DNA of 64,000 nucleotides from Micrasema longulum (GCA_022494885.1 JAGVSM010004517.1:124001-188000), one strand, 5' to 3'; shown: positions 1 to 13,330, numbered from the stretch's first letter. Notes: generated by a model from the letters alone, not told the origin. A program made the numbers and translations.

Positions 1-279
1 GGTACTCTTACTAGCGTCGAAAAATGTGGATGCCATTCTAGGCAGGATTATTAGACAAAAACAGACGTCATAGACAAGATAACCAGCAATTAGAAAACAA
101 AAAATCTACATTGTTATTATCATACCTAGTTTTACCACACGTTCGCTAGAGAAATCGCATTTCGATAGCATTCAGTCCACATTCATGTCCAAAAAGCTCA
201 ATATAAACTTGCACAAGTGCAAGTTTGTCCTAATCAGTGCATGTGCTTATTAGAATGAATGTTGTGTTGGTTTTATATT

Positions 280-402
280 TTTGTGCAACAACTATGGTGA
301 ATGTGTATAGTGGGTTTTGCATGTTGGTTTAATTATTAGAGACTGGTACAGCTCGAAACCGGTAGACATAAAAAAGTAGGTAAGTGGTTGTATACAAATA
401 TT
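280..402 (+). repeat. Single arm of the CCGGTAGAC foldback family
   Basis: Matches the right arms at 26.9-27.06 and 60.7-60.83 kb: GTGTATAGTGGG, CTCGAAACCGGTAGACA, then AAGTGGTTGTATACAAAT. The opposing arm is missing. Confidence 0.65.
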
Positions 403-1279
403 TATTTACATTTACTAACATTTATTTACACTGGTTGATTTTAATCCACCACCTACTGTTAATTGATCAAACGACGTGTAAACATTTTAAAGCCTCAACC
501 GAATAAATAAAATGAAAGTTAATTAGCAAGTTAATAGCAAGCCTGGTAAATTCAACAAAAAGTATCGTCGATAATTTTGTTTTTCACTTGGCGCCAGCGA
601 AAAATTGTTAGTAACGGAAAAAATGTATTCACCATATTTCATTTTATTCATTGTAATTGATTTTACTCTACACGTAATAAAATAAGTAATATAAAATAGT
701 ATGAATTTATTTAATTTGGGATGCAAGTCCTTATTTTCCTTCAATACAACAATCATTTGGGAATCAACTGCTCTGAATCTGTCATGTAGAATCCAAGCAA
801 TTTGTCGTTAAGAATGGATCCAACCAATGAAGTGAGCGAATAGTTTCTAGTCGATTCTAGTCCTACGCAGGTTGTGAGGGTGAAAGTGGCGGTCGGGAGA
901 GGAGTGTTAGGGGTAGTTGCCCCACACAATTTTACATTCAACCCCTTCCTGAGGCACCCCGTTCCCCGCATCCTCTGTCATGTGCAGTTCAATGACCCTA
1001 ACTATGAATGGTAACAATCAGCCGAACCTCCCTACAACAGCTCTACCCGCTGTTGCACTATAAGGGTAGTTTGATAAATTCAAATAAAATTGTGGCTTAA
1101 GTTAAAATGCGTCGAAGAATATTCAATTTAAATTACTTAACATTTTAAAAAACGTTATTTTCCAAATAAAAATATTTTTTGATTTATTTTTTAGGCCAAT
1201 CAATGATGTTCATAGGTATAACTAACACAGTCATATTTTAGTACAGTATTAACAGTCCCTGGGGGGCGATTACAATCGG
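403..1279. other. No gene; GC-richer block at 760-1060
   Basis: AT-rich except 760-1060, which has CpGs and C-rich stretches (CATTCAACCCCTTCCTGAGG). Minus-strand frame 753-971 is open but unlike any family; no splice sites support it. Confidence 0.3.
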
Positions 1280-1400
1280 AAAATACGAAAGCCATACTTT
1301 CACTATAGTGGTATAGTTGAAGATAAATTCTTCCGAGCGATAACAAACATGTACTATCGACCTGCATCGTCGAGTTTTGAGATAAATACATCGATAGCTA
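1280..1400 (+). repeat. Stray unit related to the 35.3 kb tandem repeat
   Basis: CCATACTTTCACTATAGTGG, TATAGTTGAAGATAAATTC, then TACATCGAT align with unit 1 at 35.3 kb (CATACCTTCACCATGATGG, TATAGTTGAAAATATTTTT, TAAATCGAT). Confidence 0.5.
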
Positions 1401-1997
1401 TTGAGAACACTCTTTTTCACTTCACACTTGCCTGTCATTTCTGGAAATACTAAATTTCAATAAGGTTCACGATCCGTGTTATTTTAGAAACCTGATGTCA
1501 CAATATTTTATCATCTGTCCGTGGTCGCGTCGCAACAAGATAGCTTCTTTTGTCGATTGTAAAACTGCCTATTATCTGTCATGGCGTCGAATACATCTAT
1601 GTACTAGGCATTTTATCGCGGAATTTCCAATTACAGATTAGTATAAGACAATGGCCCAAGATTTGGGCAATAACAGTAATTCGAAAGTCAGATGGCAAAA
1701 GGGACCATCAGTAATTCTCAAAAATGTTCAGAAGAGCTGAAATAAGACTTTAATTCAATCAACACACTAAAATATTTTAGTGTGTTGTCAAGTTTTCAGT
1801 AAAATTAATAACATTTTTAAAACCTGGCGTAGTTTTTTTTCTATGTGTATTTACAGAATTATTTAACGAACCGTTGAACACAAAAAAACTGAAAAAAATT
1901 ATGCTCGCTTCTGCCACCTGACAACCGAATTATTGTAAAATATCGCGCAAGATCTTGTACAATTATCTGACACATGTTTTATGAGCTTAACCCATTA

Positions 1998-2243
1998 ATA
2001 TCGACACTGGAAACGAAAAAGTTACCAAGTGACATGTAGCAACTTTATAGAAGAGCCAATGAAAGTTTTTTCTTAATTTATAAAATTTACCGATATTTTT
2101 TAAAAACTCATTCAGAAATTACGCTGAAATAATACATCTACGTGTATATAAGATATTTTATCAACCATAAAAAAATACTTTTATTGGCTCTTCTATAAAG
2201 TTGCTACATGTCGCTTGGTAATTTTCCTTTCCAGCAATGATAT
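1998..2243. mobile_element. Foldback MITE with long arms
   Basis: Arms of about 80-85 bp, including 30 identical bases around CATGTAGCAACTTTATAGAA, begin with ATATC and face each other across a short AT-rich centre. No ORF. Target duplication not resolved. Confidence 0.75.
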
Positions 2244-2744
2244 AGGCTGTTAAACATTTAAACGAACTGTACGGAGGTAAGTTTTTAGAGTTGTTTTTTT
2301 AATATTTTTAAATAAAATGTATATACGAGTGTGTATGTTACTGATCTTCCCGGCTGTTAGTTATATTTATAAATTTGTTATATTTTTTTTTATTTCGGTC
2401 ACATTATTATTAAGCTGTTAACACAAAAATTTCCACCAACAAGGCACTTTATGTGGGGATTTAGGTTACTTAAAATAATATTTTATGACTGAAAACATTG
2501 TATTTTAATAAAAAATGAATTAATCAAAAAAAGAAAACTAGTTTTGGTATTTTAAAAAATATTTTACTTAAAAATTTTAAAGAATAGCTTGAAAAAGAAA
2601 TAATTATCAAATATTTAAGTACGTTGTAATTGGTATATTTATTTATATAATATGGTGTAATGTCACATAAATATAGTTTATATTGATTTAAAAGTGATAA
2701 TTTTAATAATATATTTAATTAGCTCAGCATATTTAATTTTTCCG

Positions 2745-2970
2745 AATGTTAGAGTTTACTGTTTACTATATTGATATGCCATATATAAGTATATGCATTA
2801 AAAAAAAAAATGTTTCTGATTCTATATTTGTGGTGATATGATATGATATTCATGTGTCTGTGTCAACTAATTTCTAGTCCCATCTCAACTCAGGACTTTT
2901 AGTCACATGTAGTTATGACTTATGTCTCAAATAATGTACAATAAACTTGTGTATGTAAATAAATAAATTT
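2745..2970 (+). repeat. Dispersed repeat W, copy 1 (probable LINE 3' end)
   Basis: Shares with 45413-45640 CATGTGTCTGTGTCAACTAA, GGACTTTTAGTCACATG, TATGTCTCAAATAATG and an AATAAACT near the end, suggesting a transcribed 3' end with poly(A) signal. No coding part. Confidence 0.65.
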
Positions 2971-5900
2971 ATAATTAAGAAGTTTTAGTTCATTTTTTGT
3001 TGTTATTATGTCACACATGTATACGTACGTACACTGTAAAATATATTAAATCTCCATCTTTGATTAGGCTGAACCATTTTAAATATACTATTCTAACCTG
3101 AGGACGCTCCGTATTCTTTTTTTTAGTCACTAGTTTTATATAAATTCCTCGGTATCAAATATGTATGCTTATTAATGCAATAAAATTATGAAATAAAATG
3201 AACGTGTAAATAGTAAGTTATCGGTAAGAAAAAATCAATAACTCAGTATTAAGCTCAGAACTTTTATTTTGTTAAGTAAAATACATATTATCTACCGACG
3301 ACGTGACGGAGGAGTGAGTATATTAGGAGCAATTTGGATCTTTGTGCAAGTCAAAAACAGCTACGAAAATATAGTACAAAGTATTACACACGTGGGCTTT
3401 TTGATATCTTTTTTCTTGTTCCTTCTTTGAATAGCTCGGAGGCTTAGTCTAGAATTTACCATATATTTATGGATGAAGATTCGTGTATACTCTGCCTTAA
3501 GTAAAGCGGAGAATTTCATTTTGTATACCGACTATATACTAGACCCTACAGTCGCCATATAAGGAAAAGGATATTGGATTTCAAAGAAACCCAAAACTGC
3601 CATGTTTGCGTTAACATTCCTCTCTGAATATGAACAATGAAAACAACTTTTCAAAAAATATAATAAAACATTTTTGGGATTTTTACTATTTGATAAACAC
3701 AACAGTTGTAATGTGGAATGTACTTAATCTCGAGTAATAATTCTAGCATAGAACAAAAGCGTTCCAAATTTTTTGTTTGGTTTAATTTGGATTTTAGTTT
3801 AACCCAATCCAATTACCAAACGCCCGTTGTATTGCTGTAATCTGTAGCTAACTTCGTGGTCAATAACCATTTGTTTTTTTCATATTAGATAACAAATATA
3901 AGTTACTACTAAATATAATTTTTACATTAATTAAATACATATATTTACATTAACGTTTCCCATAACGTAAAAGAAAAAAACAATTCTTTTGTACATATTG
4001 AGGAGTAACGTTTTACAAAAGTTTGTTTATTTTATTTTATATTATTTATATTTTTAGGATAACATATATAAATTACAAAAAAATAATCAGTGCTACACAA
4101 AGAAGAATTATAAATGTAACTTTTCACTTCTTTTTTAAGTATATTGTATTCCCAACTGTAATTTTTATTTTTTTGTTCATTTAATTAAAGAGAAATACTT
4201 CTTTGTAAATATAATGATGTTGTGCTGTAGTTGTTGTTTATTTAGGAATTAAGATATCATTGCCTGTTCTAGGTCGCTAATAAAATGGTTTTTCTTCATA
4301 TGAACGACTCTGTTAGATTTAATAAGATAGTTTTACAACAAAAAAAAAACAGCTGCATAGTTATTAATTAACTAATACGGTAAAAAAAATAAAAATATTA
4401 TTACTAACACAAATAAAATCACGAGTTATACACGTCATGTTCTCGTTAGATCTTGTTGTATTGTACAGAAAAATGTATTATATATTGTGTTGTGTACGTA
4501 ATTGGTGCTGTGCTAGATTTGTGTTTCTTTTTGGTAACAATATTATTGTATTATAACAACATGGTATTGTGAGCACAATAAGAAATATAAATAAATAGAA
4601 TAACATTTTATATGCACTATGAGAAAAAAAAAAATTGATTCAGCCTTTCTTATGACTAGTGACCGACAAAAACAAGATTTTTAGCTAAATTCAAAAATCA
4701 AATTAAAAAAAATAAATAAATAATTTTAAATTGCTGATTTGACCGAAATCTGGTATCAATAAAAAAACATGGCCACGCGTAGAAAATAGAATCTTGAAAA
4801 ATGACATTTTAGCCCGCTTCTTCAATGCTCTCGAGTCTTCCCTTTGAAGTCATGGGTCATCTGGTTGGATTTGACATCAAGTCCAGTAATTGATGCTCCA
4901 TTTCAAAGTCATAATCTCAAAACCAGAAGAATCTCAACCGGTATCAAATGACAGTTTCTTGATTAATTTATTTGTCCGTAGATACCATCCATTTGTTGCC
5001 TTTTTTAATAATGTGCAAAAATAGTTCAGAAACTTATTAAAACCCTTAGAGTATAATACTCTAAGTTAAAACCTTAATTCTTAACTATTCGAACTGAATC
5101 AAATGCTAGCCATGTAACAATTTCACTTCGAAATTTGGTTAAAATGTATTATTATATATGTAAAAATATACGTAAAAGAAATAAAAGGGGCTGTGTAAAT
5201 TTCAACCAAATATTAATGCGGTATCTAGAGACACTGGATCTGCATAAATTAAAGTATAATCAAAGATTATTTTACAAGATTTATACGAAAATAAAGTATT
5301 TTCGGGTATATGATTTCTTAAAAGTGGCAGAAAATTATTTTGGGAAATATACTCTACAAGATCCTAAGTGAACATCTAGAAAAGGGAATAGAAGGACTCG
5401 TATAGGTAGTGGAGAAGATTACAAGACGAGGTATAGGGAACAAATTTTCTTTACGACTAAGTCTCCTTTGAGGATAATAGATTTTCTATCATGTCTGCTA
5501 GGGGGATGGTTCTACACAGGCAGGATCTCTAGAAAGGTGTATTTACAGTGGCGTGGAGAAAAGCCTCAACCCCTTCTAATATTTCCAGGCATCCTAGTAA
5601 AAAAAACCGTACACCAGATAAATTTATTTATACGTCAATAAAAAACAAAACAAAAAACACTTTTTATAATATTACCAATAAGTATTATTATAAAGTTTGC
5701 GAATGCGGTTAGTGAATTATTTTAATATTACAGTTCTGTGCTCAGAGTAATAATGCGTGTGCTCATTATTACTTTAAAAAAAAATAAGATGATGATGTGA
5801 TGATGATGAAATATACTAACATTTATTACTAACTTTATGAAATTATTAATTTTATCTGTTTAGAATGGTGAATAATCTATTTCTGGGTACAAATACTTTA

Positions 5901-6249
5901 AATTATTAATTCAATGTTTTTAAAATGGTAAATAAACTATTTTTGGTTAAAATATTACTCCGAAGTTCTGCGTGTGAAATAAAATCTAAACGCTTGATTA
6001 GTGTTTTCGACTCCAAAAGAAGTCCGATTCGTAGTGTAGTTGTTTGTTATTATCCATTATTATTTTCTTATCTACACCCAGTGGTGCATAGGTCACTGCA
6101 TTGGCAGTCCAATTGTGCTAATATTTTGTAGAATATTTTTTAAAACGCTGAAGGATAGGTGATCTTATGATATAAGTACCAGTCCAGCAACAGTAAAATA
6201 TTCCATTGTTTAACCGCAATTAAAACAAATATTTCTGTCAAAAAAATAT
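2971..6249. other. AT-rich intergenic DNA, no gene seen
   Basis: About 3.3 kb of low-complexity AT-rich sequence. A GATGATGATG microsatellite lies at about 5790-5812. Short frames at 5135 and 5925 are chance-length. GTGGTGCATAGG.CACTGCATTG at about 6081 recurs at 38250. Confidence 0.4.
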
Positions 6250-7155
6250 TAAGGTATTTATAAAGATAGAAATTTAAAATGGAACAATCAAATTGAACAT
6301 GTTAAAAATGAACTGAAAAAACGAATCTACTTTTTTAAAACTATAAGAAATATAATCAAACTAAAAGGACTTGTAAAAATATATTACGCAATAAGTCAAT
6401 CAGTTTTGGAGTATGGAATGATTGGATGGAGATGTGCAAATGATATTAATTAAACAAATAATCTATGCATAAAACGCTTTAATAAAAATTATCTTAAGAG
6501 TCCCAATCAGAACTAGTTCCCTCGGTAAATTCGTAAATCTTAATGTTACATCTGTAAAACAACTTTATGTAAAAGCTCTGTTACTGTACGCACACAAACA
6601 TTTTTTTCTACCTTCTATAACTCATTGCACAAATACAAGACTTACTAGATACTTCACCCTGATGCTGCAAAAACCACTTAAAATTAATACAACTTTCGGT
6701 CAAAGAGGATTGGCTACTACTCGGTTAATGTGTACAATCCACTTCCATTGTCCATAAAGATAATTAGTAAGTACTCTCAATATAAAATTGCTATTAATAA
6801 ATGGATAGTGGAGGTGGGTTGCGCACGGATCGATGCGTGGATAAGGACAAATAGGTAAAAAATTGTTTCCTGATTATGAAATTTTGTCTCTAAGTCTAAA
6901 TCAATTAATTATGTTTTTAATGATTATTTTAGTTTATTTTACTTATAATGTTTACGGTGATAATTAGGTTAATTAGTTTAATTACGGTTTTTTTTCTTAT
7001 TATGTTAACTATGTTAAATAACTAATTTAAGGCATGTTTCATAATATTTATTGTAAAATGTTTCCCTCGGTACGGGACACCCCACATTATTATTTATAAA
7101 AAAAAAATACAAAATTGTAAAAGTATAAATAAAAATAAAAAAAAAAAAAAAAAAT
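6250..7155 (+). mobile_element. LINE 3' end, Jockey/CR1-type RT tail, decayed
   Basis: In one frame (with breaks) the DNA encodes the conserved non-LTR C-terminal region: LGIYIDxNLKWNxxIEHVK-like start near 6255, then FKTIRNIIKLKGLVKIYYAI and SVLEYGMIGW near 6340-6430, and later YNPLPLSIKIISKYSQYKIA near 6730-6800. A 3' UTR follows and an A-rich tail ends at about 7155. 5'-truncated and inactive. Confidence 0.75.
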
Positions 7156-7329
7156 CCTGCTAGAAATCTAAGTCGGAACATCAAGCACGGTAGGCGAATG
7201 CCTAAAAAATATCGAATCCAATAATAAAAACAACAAATAAAACTTTTGATTTCTAGCCGCCAACCGTCATATTATTAAAAAATCTCATGAAAGCGTTAAG
7301 AAAAACCTTATAAATAATCGTTTTGGAGT

Positions 7330-7450
7330 TAGAATAAAGGCATGCAGAAATATTAATATTACACTGTGTATAAAATAAAATAATCACTTGGGCCTACCAA
7401 TGACAGATCAAAAGTCCCGTAAATTTGCATATTCCTTTCTCAAAAGATTT
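7330..7450 (-). repeat. Foldback family Y, degraded partial
   Basis: ATTACACTGTGTATAAA, CCAATGACAGATC, GTAAATTTGCATATTCCTTT and CTCAAAAGATTTTCCC follow the family order. Confidence 0.55.
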
Positions 7451-8259
7451 TCCCGCCTGTTTTGAGACATCTGTATTATTTTTAGTCACATTTTTTACCG
7501 CCACTGATTATATTTATATGAGAGGAAGATCTGAGAGCTATCTAAAAACGCCGTCATTTTGAGGCGCATTATACCTCCAGCCAGTGTTTAGATCGAAGTT
7601 AGGCGATTTAGATACTCGTTTGGGTTACCCCTATCTAGAGCAAGGGAAAGAGTACAGAGATAAGAGCCACTAGTTTTGAGTAAAATACATTTTTGGATTT
7701 CGGCACATTTTCGGCAAACGCACAGCGCCGATAATCTTCCCAAAACGACGCTATAGAACCGTTTTAAGGTGCAATGAACATTTTGTATAGTCTGATGTTC
7801 TGGTGAATAGAGTTCGAGTCAATGTGGTAATCACCTTATCACGGATGTTTGCGAAAATAATCTTAAATATTTATCTTATGAACGCTTTGCTGTGATAAGA
7901 AAAACGCAGGATAAAAGAATTTCATTAGTCTTGTAAACCGTGGATTTAACTAGACGAAACACAACGTTTCCGGATGAACTATTTATCAAGAATATTTAAA
8001 AACTATTTTTTTAACAATTATTTTGGCTTATATTGGTAACACTGAATACGCACTTATGTTTGTAGTGAATTCAGATGTTATAAATAAAAGCGCAAATGGC
8101 GTTCACGCCCTTTTCCGCAAATTCTCGGGTATGCGGTTCATAACAATTTGATTTAATAGATCAACGTTACCTCAAAAAGTTAAAAAATCTCACCGAAAAT
8201 TATTTGAATTTCAACAACATTGTTTCAGAAAGCCGATAAAAAAGTTTAAGCAAAGAGGG

Positions 8260-8335
8260 AGATTAAACATAGACAGAATAGTTAATGTTGCACAGTGTCT
8301 TCCCACACTTGAACCAATAAATGGCACAACATAAG
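8260..8335 (-). repeat. Foldback family Y, degraded partial
   Basis: TTAAACATAGACAGAATAGT then GTTGCACAGTGT and CACTTGAACCAATAAATGGC match the family core. Ends unclear. Confidence 0.4.
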
Positions 8336-8604
8336 TACTGTGAATACGCTTCATACTTCTGTTTAAATTTCCACTAATGTCTCGAGGATGTTTCACAATT
8401 TTTTTTGTTTAGTTTAATAATACAGTCGTGTAAAACATTACATTAAAGTTACCCAGCCGTCACAAAAAATCCCATAAACAGCCATCTATCAATTAAAAAA
8501 ATACCAAAAAATCATGTTTTTAATTCAAATTGCAAGACGCGTTAAATTCCTGAAATTAACTGGGGAATAAAATGATGAGCGACAAATAACTACAAATAAT
8601 GCAA

Positions 8605-8620
8605 TGACGTTGTGACGTCA
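8605..8620. promoter_or_regulatory. Paired CRE-like sites
   Basis: TGACGT at 8605 and palindromic TGACGTCA at 8613-8620 lie in a mixed-composition block (8560-8790) beside TCTAATTGG, a homeodomain-type core. A CREB/ATF-class binding site is the usual reading of this palindrome. Other TGACGTCA sites: 18760, 35467, 38071. Confidence 0.25.
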
Positions 8621-9159
8621 TGATTCTAATTGGTTCTCCCTTCCACTTGGAGTTCTGCAGCACGGAAAAATTGGAATCAATTTTTTCCGGCACAAGAAAA
8701 AACATTTCGCAAAAGAGATCCGCGAAAATAGCACAGCCGCGCGTTTTGCACAGTCGGAATAGAGCTAGGGAATGGTGTGGTATGAAATAAGAAAGCTCCA
8801 CAATACTAATGGAAAAGTCCCACGATATGATAAAAGATTACCAAAAATTTTGGTACTAATTATCAACTTTACTTCTAAGTTCAGTTTTACTTGGTGTAAA
8901 TATGAACTCAGCCTGGAAAATGCTTGAAAAGGCAAAGCTTTCAGTAATAAAAACAATAAAAAAACTTAAATAAGCACTTATGATACGTTGTGTCAGAATT
9001 ATTATCTATGGAGTTTCATGAAGAGAGATCTACATAAAAACATGAAATTTATTTAAGATAATCAGTTTAATATCAGAACGAACAAAATAATTCCCGAACT
9101 ACGATATGTACCTCCCACTATAAAAATATTATTTTTTAAATTTATTATCGTACCAGAAG

Positions 9160-9530
9160 GTGTATTTATATGAGAATAAGTGTATAGGTGTGTATGTGGG
9201 AGTAAGTGTTCAGGTGTGTGTAAGTGTGAGCATCATTAAACAGTAAGTAATTAAGAAAGAATTATTTTTAAATAAATTAAGAAGCGTGTTAATTATATCA
9301 ATAGATGAAAAAAAGCATTAAAGTTAGAGCAAGAACGGTACAAGAAAGAGTGTTGTGCATAGTTAGTGCTACAGACTGGCAGATGGAATAAATACTTATT
9401 TCTTGTCACGCAAAAGGGGACATTAAGACTGGTTTTGGAGAGTAGGTTAAAAGAGTCTACTTTATTATGTAATAATTTATTTAAATTGGATGATTCAGAA
9501 TAGTGCGTCTATTTTCAAGGGTAAAATATC
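9160..9530 (+). repeat. Dispersed repeat family Z, copy 1
   Basis: About 370 bp aligning in direct orientation with 26325-26712: GGGAGTAAGTGTTCAGGTG, GCATAGTTAGTGCTACAGAC, GGAATAAATACTTATTTCTT, GCGTCTATTTTCAAGGGTAA. Non-coding; element type unknown. Confidence 0.75.
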
Positions 9531-10071
9531 CATTTTGTTTAGCAGATTGGCTTTAAGTGCAAAACGTTTTATTGTTTTTATAATTTTGAAATTTTTGTTG
9601 AGCATTTTCAATCCTCAATCTTTCTTTTTTTCCATAAATCCACACAGGTATAAATATAAGAGCAGTTAGTTTTTTTACTGAAAGGTTAGGTTTGCCACAA
9701 ATTTATCCCGGAAAATATAAAACAGGGAATACGAATCAACTTTCTGTTCAGTTATTAAATAAACTTGAGTATTGTATTACATAGTTTAATTTTACCACCG
9801 ATAAGTGATTAAGTAACTGCGATATAATTATAATGCGTCATGGAACGATAGTTTGAAATTATGTTCCGGAAAATAAGTATTGTCGCGTCAAAATTGCCGT
9901 GCAAAATGCGCAGTAGAGTAAAAAAAACTATGCCAGTTTACTGTGAATCCAAAGCTGAAAGTCGCGCCTTTTTACGCTGCTTCACATTTACTGACAACAA
10001 GTTAAGTTCCGCAACATAAGTTAAATGGAACTCAAGACAAGTGCTTAGTGGTGAATCAAGTCAATACAAAT

Positions 10072-10520
10072 ACACGGTTTTTCAGGGCTAGACCGTGAAA
10101 CTTCAGAGGAACATTCATCATAGTAAGCTTTAAAAAAAAATTTCGAAATTTTTTCCAAAAAGTCATTTAAAAAAAAACAGTTTTTTTATGATATCAAAAT
10201 GGAGTAAATCTTTAATTTCTCAAACTAGCATCCTTTCAGCAAACCCCTACTCCTTCCCGACAAAAAAAATAAATTACATAAAAACGCATTTGACCAACGA
10301 AGCGATATGCACCAGACGCGGACGGACAAGGGAAGCGGCTGGATGGGAGAGGGGTAGGGATTTGTGGAGGGACTGCTTGTCCGAGAAATTATGGATTTAC
10401 TAAATTTTGAGATTACATTTTTTTAATGACTTTTTGGAAAAAATTTACCAGGATTTTTTTAAAGCTTACTATGAAGAATGTTCCGCTGAAATTCCGCGGG
10501 CTTGCCCTGAAAACCCGTGT
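10072..10520. mobile_element. MITE with about 90-bp inverted ends
   Basis: Left end ACACGGTTTTTCAGGGC and right end (other strand) ACACGGGTTTTCAGGGC; the arms continue through GGAACATTC and CATAGTAAGCTTTAAAAAAA to CCAAAAAGTCATT. Long TIRs suggest a Mutator- or foldback-type element, but no clear 9-bp duplication is seen. The internal GC-rich 71-codon frame is probably not a gene. Confidence 0.75.
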
Positions 10521-11164
10521 TTATCTATGGATCACGTATGAAAATAAACTAGGCAAATGTGGGATAAGAAACAAAGTAAAAAAATGTGCTATTTCTGGTG
10601 CACGGCCCCTGAGACCAATTCGATTGCAATTCGGATTCGTACTTGAGCCATTATCACCGTGGGCCCCTCATATAATAATGTATAGGTGCTTTCTGATCCG
10701 CCACATTTGTACGTATTCAATCTTCTTGGCGTTCCGTTTTAGGGCGACATTCGTTACTAGTACCCGCGTACTACATACTAGGGAAGGGGGTTATGTATGG
10801 CTGGGGGGAATACTCCATACACGGGCAACGGAGAGATATTGTATTTATACGTATTGTGTTGGCTTTCTCGCAAACTTCATATTTGCGACGACGACCACAG
10901 TTAGATGCCGTTTTCTCGCATTTAAATATTTCGAAAAAAGCTGCATTCATACAAAATTAAAATAACCGTATAATTGAAGAATTGGCATATACAATGCAAA
11001 CAGAAAAGGGTTATTTAAACCTAAAATGGTATATATTGCTATGAGGTACCGTCGACAATCGTCACTTTTGTGAAATTAACTTTGTTTCATTAACAATTTA
11101 ATTAGCAAAGTGGCGACTTTATCGAGTCTTTTTTTTAAAAACAAAAACTTTGTTCCAATAAAGG
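10521..11164. other. Intergenic; open frame without family
   Basis: A 179-codon plus-strand frame (10426-10965) starts inside the MITE right arm and continues to the right. No motif, no initiator, and its first fifth is transposon DNA, so a gene is unlikely. Confidence 0.35.
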
Positions 11165-12003
11165 AAAAAAAAATGTATGAAGCCCATGTAAAAACTAAAA
11201 TATGTTATATGCAACTACTATGGGGAACAAGAAATCAAAATGACATAAACAGACTACAAAGATAGCAAAATAAAATATTAAAGTTAGTAAATGACCTTCC
11301 CTATCTAACAGCAACTAAAGAACTTTTTGAACAAACTAAACAATTAGATGTAACTGAACTCTTTAAACTAGAATCTTCAAAATTTATAAATAAATTAGCT
11401 ACTGATGTAATTGTAGACGAAGAATTAAAACTTGCAAAAAACTGTAGTAAACATGAACACAATACGAGAATATCAGAAAAATATCATAAACAATCTTTTA
11501 AAACGAGAAAAGGACAATCGAGATTAATAAACCATGGACTGAAATTATACAATAAACTACCAGACAAAACTAAACAAAAGACTCAGACAACCTTTACTAA
11601 AGATGTTAAAAATATTATTTTTAACAGTAGAATGTGAATTTTAAAAGTGAAAATATTTTGTTAAATGTATGTTACCAGTAAGGGTTTTTTTAATGAAATT
11701 TAAATAATAAAATTAAAAAAAACTTAATAGAGCTTTGCCAAAAAAGTTTTTGTTGAATTACTTTAAAAAAAACATAGTCACGTGAGCACCCTTCAAATTG
11801 CAAAATAATATTAGAAATTGTGATCATAAAATCTAGAGATAACGTCACTATTTTACTATAAATCTTGTATTCTGTTTTTACTATACATTATATTGAGTTT
11901 AACCATAACAATTAACTATGTTTTCTTTCTGTTATATAACTCTGTATTAAACTTTAATTTTGTACAAATTGGCTACAGCCGTTAGTTATAATAATAAATA
12001 AAT
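11165..12003 (+). mobile_element. LINE 3' end, Jockey-type RT tail
   Basis: From about 11173 one frame reads YEAHVKTKICYMQLLWGTRN, one stop, then NKILKLVNDLPYLTATKELF and so on to a stop at 11636-11638: the typical tail after the reverse transcriptase. The 3' UTR contains GGCTACAGCCGTTAG and ends in AATAAATAAATAA at about 12003. One stop in about 155 codons makes it one of the better-preserved tails here. Confidence 0.7.
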
Positions 12004-12329
12004 AACTTATAATATATAATGCAAAATATTTTTTTTATTATAATTATAAAAATTGTATAAATTATTGCTATCAGAATTTAACAAGTCTTTAGGGTACCAC
12101 AAAATTGAATTGTCAGTCAGTTTCAATATAAGAAAAATACATATTTAGTACTTATATAAGAAGATGGTGAGCAGGTGAAGATAATTATTTATTTCCTTGA
12201 CGTAACATTTTATCTGTTTTAAAATGTCTCTATGTTTTATTTATATATACATATATATATTTTGTATCAAGTTTTATTATTATTGATATTAATTGTTTTC
12301 GTTTCATTCAATAAAAAAATAAGTATATC

Positions 12330-12430
12330 TACGAACAAAAATTGGCTTTCGCACCATGATAACGCCCCTGCTCACACATCGTTGCTTGTGGGCGAATTTT
12401 TGGCCAAAAACAACACACTAATTTTTCTGG
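12330..12430 (+). pseudogene. Mariner transposase fragment
   Basis: Encodes NWLSHHDNAPAHTSLLVGEF, the block around the second catalytic aspartate of mariner transposases (HHDNAPAHTS). The frame loses similarity right after, and no inverted ends are visible. Dead fragment. Confidence 0.8.
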
Positions 12431-12589
12431 GTTATTGTGCAGTGTCTCGTTCTCATCTTTTTACTATTTTAGCGCCCATAATTCGGTTAAACGCTATTCA
12501 AGTCATGCTATTCAATCAAACTCAATAAAAAAATTGCATTTCTCGTATTTTATTTTTGGTACCGAAATCATAGTCACCGCAAATAAAGC

Positions 12590-12890
12590 CTTTACTAGGC
12601 ACTTCGCTACGAAAGAGTTCCATTTTCCGAGACACATCCGAATCGCTCCTTCTTCGTCTCCCCGCACGGCGTCACCGATGCGAATGTGACGGACGGTTTC
12701 GTAGGGAAAAAGAGAAATATTTATAAGAAGCCCTCCCCCCCTCGCGATTGTACACTCTCCCCCGTACCCCATCCAATCCAAGCGACGTTTCCGGGAAACG
12801 CTATTTCTCTTGCGCATCGGATCCAATTTTGGATTACATACATTTCTGAAGGAGACCAATCTGCGAAGCTCAGGTACGTACGTATCAATA
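12590..12890. promoter_or_regulatory. GC-rich island 1, possible regulatory DNA
   Basis: Stands out from AT-rich flanks by CpG-containing sequence (CCCGCACGGCGTCACCGATG, CGACGTTTCCGGGAAACG). The latter is a near-palindrome (CGTTTCCGGGAAACG). Open frames exist on both strands but neither resembles a protein. Function unknown. Confidence 0.25.
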
Positions 12891-13054
12891 ATACTTACCT
12901 CAGGTAAAATGTTCGAACACGCGTATTTTGAATTACAATTTCGAAAATCAACGAATTCGTTTTTTTATAAATAAATTTTGTAGGCTACCAAAAAATATTT
13001 CTCAAACACCGGTGAATTGAGGAAAATTGATAGTAAAAATAAGTATCAGACATT

Positions 13055-13330
13055 TTATTACGTTCTCTTTTTCTTAGTCCTTATGACTGAGAATTGTGAT
13101 CTCTTGTGGTCGTCACGATAATTCTCCTCCAGCTCTTCCTTGTCTGCGCCGCACGCAGCGCTCCAACCACGGAGGTGCCTGCCGCTGTCCTGACCCAATC
13201 GGTTCACCTCTTCCTCTTTTTGCCTCCACGCCACCGTCTCCAACCACTCGCTCCAGGCTATTTTCAATGCTGAGCGCTACGTGTCCAAAGAATCAACCAG
13301 AATTAAACCGCCAAAATCCAACTTCTGACG
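13055..13330 (-). mobile_element. LINE 3' tail fragment
   Basis: On the minus strand the segment reads like an RTE-type C-terminal tail (FGHVA-like start near 13295, WSEWLETVAWRQKEEE in the middle) and ends in the RDDHKRSQFSVIRTKKKRT pattern common at the 3' ends of insect LINEs. It is GC-richer than its flanks. Moderate confidence only. Confidence 0.45.

Larger units (their letters stand above)
7451..9159. other. Intergenic; nothing coding
   Basis: Mixed AT-rich DNA apart from the Y fragment at 8260 and the CRE-like block at 8605. Short minus-strand frames (8211, 8556, 8765) show no domain or splice support. Confidence 0.35.

Noticed and set aside
5785..5815. GATGATG array as a CRISPR-like repeat
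   Set aside because: It is a simple trinucleotide microsatellite without spacers.
10426..10965. 179-codon open frame
   Set aside because: Begins in a MITE arm, has no recognisable domain and no promoter or splice context.
12512..12859. 115-codon minus-strand frame
   Set aside because: It overlaps GC island 1 and comes from stop-poor GC-rich DNA; composition and lack of motifs do not support a protein.
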